A stretch of DNA of 64,000 nucleotides, taken from assembly GCA_033763935.1 (NCBI GenBank), contig JANRJO010000104.1, positions 1 through 64,000 on the forward strand, written 5' to 3'. This DNA comes from DALYJJ01 sp033763935. GTDB lineage: Bacteria; Acidobacteriota; Terriglobia; Bryobacterales; Bryobacteraceae. The notes under the pieces are model-generated. The model saw only the letters and a program-made list of their open reading frames with translations, searched no databases and was not told the DNA's origin. Below, in pieces: positions 58,342 through 64,000 of the stretch (positions are counted from its first letter, which is position 1; every line of letters begins with the position of its first letter). A program made the translations under genes and the position numbers.

Positions 58342-60057
58342 CTACCAAAACATGATATTCAGAACGAAAAAGATGACTGTCACGAAGGCGCCCCAGAACA
58401 GGGGACGCTGAAACAAGCTTACGTGCGCCTCGGAGGGAACCTCTGTGCAGCCATAGACCAGGCCGGCCAGCTTAGAGTCGGGCATCGGCCTGGTCATGTA
58501 ACTTACCGCCACCGTCACGATCACGCACACCAGCCACGACCACAGCGCGCGGTACATATTCTCGGCCATGTCCTTCGCGTCCGGCGACAACGCGATAATG
58601 GCGATGGCGCTGCGATCCACCTTCACCCAGGCCCACATCGCAATCGATGCCAGCGTACCCGCCAGCAGCCCCCAGAACCCGCCGGCCGGCGTCGCCCGCT
58701 TCCACAGCATCCCCAGAAGCACGGTGCCGAACAATGGCGCGATGAAAAAGCTGAACAGCGCCTGCACGTAATCCATGATGCTCAGAAACTGCATCACCAG
58801 GTACGCCGTACCGATGCTGACGAACACCCCCACCGTCGTGCTCCAACGGCCCATGCTGACGTAGTGCGCGTCTGTCGCATCCTTTCTCATAAAGGCCTTA
58901 TAGATGTCGTACGTCCAGACCGTCGCAAAGGCGCTGACGTTCCCCGCCATCCCCGACATGAACCCTGCGATGAGTGCCGTAATGCCGAGGCCAAGCAAAC
59001 CCGGCCCGCAATACCGCGCCAGCATCAGCGGCAGCACTTCGTTGTAGCTGTGCCCACCCGTCGCTACCGCCTCCGCCTCGCCCACCAGCTTCACGTCCAG
59101 CACCGCCAGTCCAAGCAAACCCGGCAGAATGACGATGAAGGGCACCAACATCTTGAAGAACGCTCCGATAATCGGCGCCATCTGCGCCGAACGAAGATCC
59201 TTGGCGGCAAGCACGCGCTGCACCACCAGGAAGTCCGTCGTCCAGTACCCGAAGGAGATCACCCACCCCAACCCGAGCACAATGCCCGTCCAGTGGATTC
59301 CCATCGGATTGTCCGTGAACGAACCCAAGGTGCTCCACAACTTCGTATAGTTCCCACCCGCCGGGCCCAGGTTCGTAAAAATCCTCTGCTGCAGTCCGCT
59401 CCAGCCTCCCGCTTCAATCAGGCCCAGGATCGGTATCAACGCCGCGCCGAACCAGATCAGCACGAACTGCAGCACTTCGTTGAAGATCGCCGACCGCAGC
59501 CCCCCCAGCGCCACATACGCCGCCACCGTTAGCGAGGAGACCCAAATGCTGAAGTTGATGTCCCACCCCAACACCACCTTCATCACCAGCGCCATCGAAT
59601 ACATGTTGATGCCGCTCATCAGCACCGTCATGAAGGCGAAGGAAACCGCCGACAGCGCGCGGCTCGGCTCCCCGAACCGTAGCTGCAAATACCCCGGCAC
59701 CGAGTGCGTCTTCGAGATGTAGTAAAACGGCATCATCACCAGGCCGAGAAACAACATGGCCGGGATGGCGCCGATCCAATACCAGTGCGTCGCCAGGATG
59801 CCGTATTGATAGGAAGCCGCGGCCCATCCCATCAACTCTAACGACCCTAAATTCGCCGCCACGAAGCTCAGCCCCGCCAGCCACGCCGTCATCTCGCGTC
59901 CCGCCAGGAAGAAGTCGTCCCCTGTCTCCGACTGACCCTTCAGGTAGAAACCGATGCCGAGACAGGCAAGGAAGTAGATCACGATGATCGCGGTGTCAAC
60001 CGTGCTCAGCGAGATGAGGCGCGACGGCGTGGCGAGTGCCAATAGCGGAAGGGGCAT
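58342..60057 (-). CDS. Sodium:solute symporter (SSS), likely for L-arabinose
   Basis: A 571-residue inner-membrane symporter with about 13-14 hydrophobic helices. SSS features are FFLAGREMTAWLAGLSFVAANLGSLELMGW, GYLQLRFGE and GIVLGLGWVISFGYWTTDFLVVQRVLAAKD, close to SglT-type sugar transporters. It is the first gene of the arabinose operon; a LacI-type operator lies 13 nt upstream of its ATG. L-arabinose is the likely substrate from context. Confidence 0.93.
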   Translation of the reverse strand: MPLPLLALATPSRLISLSTVDTAIIVIYFLACLGIGFYLKGQSETGDDFFLAGREMTAWLAGLSFVAANLGSLELMGWAAASYQYGILATHWYWIGAIPAMLFLGLVMMPFYYISKTHSVPGYLQLRFGEPSRALSAVSFAFMTVLMSGINMYSMALVMKVVLGWDINFSIWVSSLTVAAYVALGGLRSAIFNEVLQFVLIWFGAALIPILGLIEAGGWSGLQQRIFTNLGPAGGNYTKLWSTLGSFTDNPMGIHWTGIVLGLGWVISFGYWTTDFLVVQRVLAAKDLRSAQMAPIIGAFFKMLVPFIVILPGLLGLAVLDVKLVGEAEAVATGGHSYNEVLPLMLARYCGPGLLGLGITALIAGFMSGMAGNVSAFATVWTYDIYKAFMRKDATDAHYVSMGRWSTTVGVFVSIGTAYLVMQFLSIMDYVQALFSFFIAPLFGTVLLGMLWKRATPAGGFWGLLAGTLASIAMWAWVKVDRSAIAIIALSPDAKDMAENMYRALWSWLVCVIVTVAVSYMTRPMPDSKLAGLVYGCTEVPSEAHVSLFQRPLFWGAFVTVIFFVLNIMFW

Positions 60058-60069
60058 GCAGCCTCTTTC

Positions 60070-60083
60070 TGAAAGCGATTACA
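60070..60083 (-). promoter_or_regulatory. LacI-type operator of arabinose operon
   Basis: TGAAAGCGATTACA fits the LacI/cre pattern TGNAANCGNTTNCA with the central CG. It lies 13 nt before the symporter ATG, probably overlapping the transcription start. The LacI gene at 61144 is a likely regulator. Confidence 0.6.
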
Positions 60084-60134
60084 AGGGTTCAGCATATCGG
60101 CGGGGCCGAAGTGTGTCAAGTTGGAGGTGAAGTC

Positions 60135-61106
60135 ATGCCGGCCCCCTCTCCCCGTGACATCCACCTCGCCGTCGTGAACGCCGACGCGCTTCAGTTCCCC
60201 GCAGACGTACTCGCCGTGAAGTACGCTCAGGCTCCATACGGACTCGACCTGGCTGTAATACGCGCTCTCGGTTCGCCGCCCCTTCGACTGCCCGACGATT
60301 CCCATGGCCTCTTCCTTTCCACGGAGGGCCGCCTTGCCGCCACCGCCGTTCTCATCGTTGGAACGAAGCCGCTCGGCGCCTTTGGGTACCCCGAAGTGCG
60401 CGATTTCAGCCGCCGCGTCCTCGAAACCCTCGTCACGGCGGCTCCCGCTACCGCTCACCTCGCGCTCACCCTGCACGGCGCCGGGTACGGCCTCGACGAG
60501 CGCGAAGCGTTCGAGTCAGAGATCGCCGGCCTGTCCGACGCCATCGTCTCCGGCCGCTTCCCGCGGGCTCTCCAGCGCATCAGTGTGGTCGAACGGAACC
60601 CCGGCCGCGCCGGGCGTCTGGAAGTTTGGTTAGAGCGTCTGACTCCCTCCGGCTTGCTAAGCGTGCGACCCGAACGCGCCCCCGCCGAAGCCCTGCAGTC
60701 CGCCGGCCTCGCCTCCCCGCCGAAACCATCCATCTTTGTCGCCATGCCCTTCGATCCCGCCATGGACGACACCTTCCACTACGGCATCCAGAACGCCGTG
60801 CACGCCGCCGGCTACCTGTGCGAGCGCGCGGACCAGTCGACGTTCACCGGCGACATCCTCGATTGGATGAAGCGTCGCATCGCCGCCGCCCGCTTGGTCA
60901 TAGCGGACCTCACCGGCGCCAACCCCAACGTCTACCTCGAAGTCGGCTACGCATGGGGCCTCGGTAAACCCACCGTGCTCACGGTGCGCGACACCGGTGA
61001 TCTCAAGTTCGACGTGCGCGGCCAGCGCTGCCTCACTTACTCCAGCATCCGCGACCTCGAAGAACGGCTCCGCCGCGAACTGCAGTCTTTATTACAAATG
61101 CAGTAA
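60135..61106 (+). CDS. Macro-like plus TIR/NDT-like domain protein
   Basis: A 323-residue protein. GGAGGTGA (60123-60130) precedes the ATG. Residues 1 to about 160 are macro-domain-like (VVNADALQFPADVLAVKYAQ, then APYGLDLAVIRALG and HGAGYGLDEREAFES). Residues 199-323 are a TIR/nucleoside-deoxyribosyltransferase-like domain: IFVAMPFDPAMDDTF, TGDILDWMKRRIAAARLVIADLTG and NPNVYLEVGYAWGLGKPTVL, with E269 as a likely catalytic residue. Both domains handle NAD-derived or nucleotide ligands and such combinations occur in defence or signalling proteins. It sits 37 nt before the LacI gene on the same strand. Confidence 0.75.
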   Translation: MPAPSPRDIHLAVVNADALQFPADVLAVKYAQAPYGLDLAVIRALGSPPLRLPDDSHGLFLSTEGRLAATAVLIVGTKPLGAFGYPEVRDFSRRVLETLVTAAPATAHLALTLHGAGYGLDEREAFESEIAGLSDAIVSGRFPRALQRISVVERNPGRAGRLEVWLERLTPSGLLSVRPERAPAEALQSAGLASPPKPSIFVAMPFDPAMDDTFHYGIQNAVHAAGYLCERADQSTFTGDILDWMKRRIAAARLVIADLTGANPNVYLEVGYAWGLGKPTVLTVRDTGDLKFDVRGQRCLTYSSIRDLEERLRRELQSLLQMQ

Positions 61107-61122
61107 TGCATACCAGGGACGA

Positions 61123-61128
61123 TATAAT
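61123..61128 (+). promoter_or_regulatory. Putative -10 box of LacI gene
   Basis: TATAAT lies 15 nt before the LacI ATG at 61144. ATTAC-7 nt-GTAAT (61091-61107) is an inverted repeat just upstream, at the end of the macro/TIR-like gene. Confidence 0.5.
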
Positions 61129-61143
61129 CGAAACCCGGCCTCT

Positions 61144-62142
61144 ATGAATCTCGAAGCAGTTGCGAAACGCGCCGGTGTTTCAACGGCTACCGTCTCGCGC
61201 GTCCTCAATAACGTAGACGTGGTGAAGTCCGTCACCCGCGACCGCGTCATGAAGGCGATCGCCGATCTGAACTACCATCCCAACCTTCACGCTCGTAGTC
61301 TGGCCGGAGGCAAGAGCCGAACGCTCGGAATGATCCTCTCCAACATGGAGAATTCGTTCTTTTTCGACATCTACCGCACGCTCGAAGCCGAGGCCAACTT
61401 CCGCGGCTATGATGTCCTCGTGATCAACACGCACTACCGCCCCGAGCACCTCGCGCGCGGCGTGCGCCTGATGATCGGCCGCCGCGTCGCCGGTCTCGCT
61501 GTCGTCGTCTCCGAGATGGACGACGAGCTGATCGGCGAGATCGAGCGCAGCCGCATCCCGACGGTCTTTTACGACGTCGGCACGCCCGGCCCCCACATCT
61601 CCAACATTCGCGTGCATTACCGCAGCGGCATTGAGCAGGTCGTCAATCACCTGCACGGCCTCGGCCACCGCCGGTTCGGCTTCGTGGGACACCATTCCGC
61701 CCTCGGCCCAACCAGCGAGCGCGAGCGCGCTTTCGTCGAGACACTCGCCCAGTACGGTCCAAGCGTCGGCTACGCGACGGCCGCGGACGAAGACCGGCTC
61801 GACGGCGGCCGCAGCGCCGCGCAGAAGCTGCTCGACAGCGGATTCTCCCCGACCGCCATCATCTGCGTCAACGACCTGATGGCCGTCGGTGTCCTGCGCG
61901 AACTCAGGGAGCGCAAGCTGCGCGTACCGGAGGATGTATCGGTCACCGGCTTCGACAACGTCAAGCTCTCCGAATACTGCTCGCCGCAGCTCACCACGCT
62001 CCATATCCCGCGAGATCGCATTGGCAGCCTGGCCGCTGAGTTGCTGGTGCCCACCGAAGGCAAATCCGCCCTCGCCCATGCGGAAGTCACCATCGAGCCC
62101 GAACTCGTGGTTCGCGAGTCCACCGGCCCCGCACCCTCCTAG
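61144..62142 (+). CDS. LacI-family transcriptional regulator
   Basis: A 332-residue repressor. The N-terminal HTH is LEAVAKRAGVSTATVSRVLN (3-22), with the hinge helix near YHPNLHARSLAGG. The periplasmic-binding-protein-like core follows (RTLGMILSNMENSFFFDIYR; TAIICVNDLMAVGVLRELR; VSVTGFDNVKLSEYCSPQLTTL). It probably controls the arabinose operon upstream in the opposite direction, where a LacI-type operator is seen. Its 3' end overlaps the beta-barrel gene by 4 nt. Confidence 0.95.
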   Translation: MNLEAVAKRAGVSTATVSRVLNNVDVVKSVTRDRVMKAIADLNYHPNLHARSLAGGKSRTLGMILSNMENSFFFDIYRTLEAEANFRGYDVLVINTHYRPEHLARGVRLMIGRRVAGLAVVVSEMDDELIGEIERSRIPTVFYDVGTPGPHISNIRVHYRSGIEQVVNHLHGLGHRRFGFVGHHSALGPTSERERAFVETLAQYGPSVGYATAADEDRLDGGRSAAQKLLDSGFSPTAIICVNDLMAVGVLRELRERKLRVPEDVSVTGFDNVKLSEYCSPQLTTLHIPRDRIGSLAAELLVPTEGKSALAHAEVTIEPELVVRESTGPAPS

Positions 62143-62741
62143 CGGCCTCCGAAGCGGAGAACGAAACCACCGCCCGCCACCACGTTGTGCTGCCCGCCAG
62201 TGATGCCCGGGACGTTATACGTAGGGTTTCCGCTGTAGAAATCGCGGACTTCACCTCGTACTGCCAGCCATCGCCACACCCTCACGTCCGCACCCCCGCC
62301 GAACATGAACGTGCCCCGGTGCGTCAGACGAGGCGCTGCATTCGGACGTCCGCCGATATCCAGCAGGCTCTGTTCGTAGAGTGCGTAGCCGCCGCCGACC
62401 ACCGCGTACGGCGAGACCCTCGCCAATGGCGCGAACTTCACCCGGATGCCCGGCGTCGCGTAAATCGTCGCCACGTCGCGCGTCGCTGCGGCAATGCCGG
62501 ATTCGATTCGCCGCTGCGGATTCGCCAGAAAGTGAAACTCGGCGTACAACGCCACTGGCGACGTCCCCGCAATCCGCACGCCATAGTTCGCCTGCAAGGC
62601 CGTTCCCGAGCCCAGAGAAATGCCCTGGCGCTCGACGCCCCGCAGTGTCCCTAACGTAAGTCCAATCTCGTGCCGGGGCGGGATCTCTTGAGCCGCTGCC
62701 CCGGCGGTTACCAGCACAACAAAGACGATAGACCGTTTCAC
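62139..62741 (-). CDS. Outer-membrane beta-barrel-like protein
   Basis: A 200-residue protein with a signal peptide (SIVFVVLVTAGAAAQE). Alternating hydrophobic strands (VALYAEFHFLA; VSPYAVVGGGYALYEQ; TFMFGGGADVRVW; HNVVAGGGFVLRFGG) and a glycine-rich end suggest an 8-stranded barrel of the OmpA-N/OmpW type. It follows the YHS gene by 2 nt on the same strand. No specific function can be read. Confidence 0.82.
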   Translation of the reverse strand: MKRSIVFVVLVTAGAAAQEIPPRHEIGLTLGTLRGVERQGISLGSGTALQANYGVRIAGTSPVALYAEFHFLANPQRRIESGIAAATRDVATIYATPGIRVKFAPLARVSPYAVVGGGYALYEQSLLDIGGRPNAAPRLTHRGTFMFGGGADVRVWRWLAVRGEVRDFYSGNPTYNVPGITGGQHNVVAGGGFVLRFGGR

Positions 62742-62743
62742 GG

Positions 62744-63178
62744 CTATTTATGGAGATTCGGCCAGTTCTTGTTCCCAGCCTCGATGCGCTTGAGCGCTTC
62801 CGCCTCCCACTTCTTCTGCACGTCCTTGTTGTAGTTCACGTAGAGCTTGCCGTCGATGATCTTCCACGCCTCGGGGTCGGCGTTCGCCGTGTAGTTGTTG
62901 CTCACTGCCCACGCACAATACCCTCCGAACTGCGGCGCGTACTTCTCAGGCGATGCAATGAAAAGCTTGCGATTCGCGTCACTGGAGAAGTACCACTTGG
63001 CGCCCATCCACTCGTGGCTGATGGAATCGGAACCCTTCGTCGCCTTGCTGGCCGTAAAGTACGCCACGGGATCGTATCCTTGAAGGGCAACCCCCCGCCA
63101 GCTCTTATTGACGGGGTCCACTGGCGCGGCGCTGAGGACCGCCGTGGCAATCAGAGTCAAGAACAAAGTTCGTGTCAT
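62744..63178 (-). CDS. Secreted YHS-domain protein
   Basis: A 144-residue protein with a signal peptide (TLFLTLIATAVLSAAPVD). The YHS domain reads ALQGYDPVAYFTASKATKGSDSISHEWMGAKWYFSSDANRKLFIASPEKYAPQFGGYCAWAVS, split here as GYDPVAYF, WMGAKWYF and PQFGGYCA, with a single Cys. The family is found in metal-handling or redox proteins. It is first in a two-gene unit with the barrel protein. Confidence 0.93.
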   Translation of the reverse strand: MTRTLFLTLIATAVLSAAPVDPVNKSWRGVALQGYDPVAYFTASKATKGSDSISHEWMGAKWYFSSDANRKLFIASPEKYAPQFGGYCAWAVSNNYTANADPEAWKIIDGKLYVNYNKDVQKKWEAEALKRIEAGNKNWPNLHK

Positions 63179-63287
63179 GCGCTTACATCACAACCGGGCG
63201 CCACTTCATTCCCCGGAATAATCGCCCCGCGCCGCTGGATTCACCTCTCGACGCGGCGCCCGCAGTCACATCAGGAGGAAGAACCGT

Positions 63288-64000
63288 ATGCCCAAGCTGG
63301 TTGGAAAGAATGTTCTCATCACCGGCGCTTCGTCCGGAATCGGTCAGGCCATTGCCGTCCGCTTCGCTCAGGAAGGCGCTAACGTCGCAATCAACTATTT
63401 GAAAGACCCTGGCGAGGCCGAAGCCACCGAAGTCATGGTCGCGGAAGCTTGCATGGCCGTCCGCAAGTCCGGCTGCAAAGACCTCGTTGTGCAGGCCGAT
63501 GTTTCTAAAGAAGACCAGGTCAAAACCATGTTCGCCAAGGTCATTGACGCGTTCGGATCCATCGACATTCTCGTCAACAACGCCGGCATCCAGAAGGTGA
63601 CCCCCAGCGACCAGATCGAGATGGCGGATTTCGACCGCGTGATGAACGTCAATATCCGCGGCGCGTTCCTATGCGCGCGCGAGGCGCTCCGTCACTTCCT
63701 GGATCGCGGCATCAAGGGCGTCATCCTCAACAACTCCAGCGTTCATGAAATCATCCCCAAACCCAAATACCTGCCCTACTCCATCAGCAAGGGCGCCATG
63801 GAGAACATGACCAAGACCCTTGCCCTCGAGTACGCCGGACGCGGCATCCGCGTCAATGCAGTGGGCCCCGGCGCTGTCGTTACTCCCATCAACAAAGCGT
63901 GGATCGACGACCCCAAGGCGCGAGGCGAAGTCGAAAGTCACATCCCCATGGGCCGTGCCGCTTCCGCCGACGAGATTGCTTCTGTGTTCGCCTTCCTCGC
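63288..64000 (+). CDS. SDR-family oxidoreductase (glucose 1-dehydrogenase-like), truncated by window edge
   Basis: A short-chain dehydrogenase whose 3' end lies beyond the window. AGGAGG (63273-63278) precedes the ATG. The NAD(P) motif is LITGASSGIGQAIAVRF. NNAG is present, the catalytic Ser is in ILNNSSVHEIIPKP and the Tyr/Lys in YSISKGAMENMTK. The SSVHEIIPKP sequence is like glucose 1-dehydrogenases. It is separated from the YHS gene by 109 nt and divergent from it. Confidence 0.93.
   Translation, partial: MPKLVGKNVLITGASSGIGQAIAVRFAQEGANVAINYLKDPGEAEATEVMVAEACMAVRKSGCKDLVVQADVSKEDQVKTMFAKVIDAFGSIDILVNNAGIQKVTPSDQIEMADFDRVMNVNIRGAFLCAREALRHFLDRGIKGVILNNSSVHEIIPKPKYLPYSISKGAMENMTKTLALEYAGRGIRVNAVGPGAVVTPINKAWIDDPKARGEVESHIPMGRAASADEIASVFAFL

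Overview
The window is GC-rich, tightly packed bacterial chromosome and carries about 58 protein genes. The gene families point to the phylum Acidobacteriota, probably the Solibacter/Bryobacter side: paired FG-GAP/UnbV proteins, a Planctomycete-type DUF1549/DUF1553 plus DUF1501 pair, secreted Gfo/Idh/MocA oxidoreductases, a secreted ADP-ribosylglycohydrolase-like protein, and an envelope domain containing an FYPGDNFGQEF-like motif. This assignment is an inference from family content. No rRNA, tRNA or CRISPR array was found.

Layout. 1-690: edge of an IS630-type transposase and a nucleotidyltransferase-like gene. 690-3.4 kb: serine biosynthesis (class V aminotransferase plus serA). 3.5-12.3 kb: yqeY, an OPT transporter, an orphan 971-residue protein, Uma2, and a dehydrogenase/glycosidase-like pair. 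12.8-16.2 kb: a dioxygenase, then a TPR/CxxCH protein with a LytS/LytT two-component pair. 16.2-22.4 kb: polysaccharide deacetylase, an enolase-superfamily enzyme, a molybdopterin-binding-like protein, and the argC-argB-acetyltransferase operon. 22.4-29.7 kb: a secreted metallo-hydrolase, then a compact MBOAT/SGNH/SGNH/ACP/KAS III-like operon and small genes. 29.7-33.4 kb: ahcY divergent from an ArsR-methyltransferase fusion, then a serine hydrolase. 33.4-40.6 kb: secreted sugar-metabolism and FG-GAP proteins. 40.6-43.1 kb: dcd, dut and a tandem-domain ThyX. 43.1-46.1 kb: an LPXTG protein, a sortase and a sigma-54 activator. 46.2-53.3 kb: a GH127 enzyme, an oxidoreductase and the DUF1549/DUF1501 pair. 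53.4-62.1 kb: an L-arabinose operon, a macro/TIR-like protein and a LacI regulator. 62.1-64 kb: a beta-barrel protein, a YHS protein and a truncated SDR gene.

How the genes work together. The 23.5-28.7 kb operon looks like a relative of the Dlt D-alanylation system. It has a DltB-like acyltransferase, two DltD-like SGNH proteins and a DltC-like carrier, but a KAS III homologue with Ser in place of the catalytic Cys stands where the DltA ligase would be. This suggests a different acyl donor for decorating a surface glycan, and it is the strongest candidate for an undescribed system. A second candidate is the LPXTG protein with its sortase in a presumed diderm. It lies behind a sigma-54-like promoter and next to a sigma-54 activator. 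The arabinose operon has a LacI-type operator at its start and a LacI regulator divergent from it. A GH127 beta-L-arabinofuranosidase-like enzyme elsewhere in the window could supply the sugar.

Regulatory style. Several genes have a -10-like hexamer only 6-10 nt before the start codon, which suggests frequent leaderless transcription. Operons often use 1-4 nt stop/start overlaps. All function calls come from reading motifs by eye; no searches were run.
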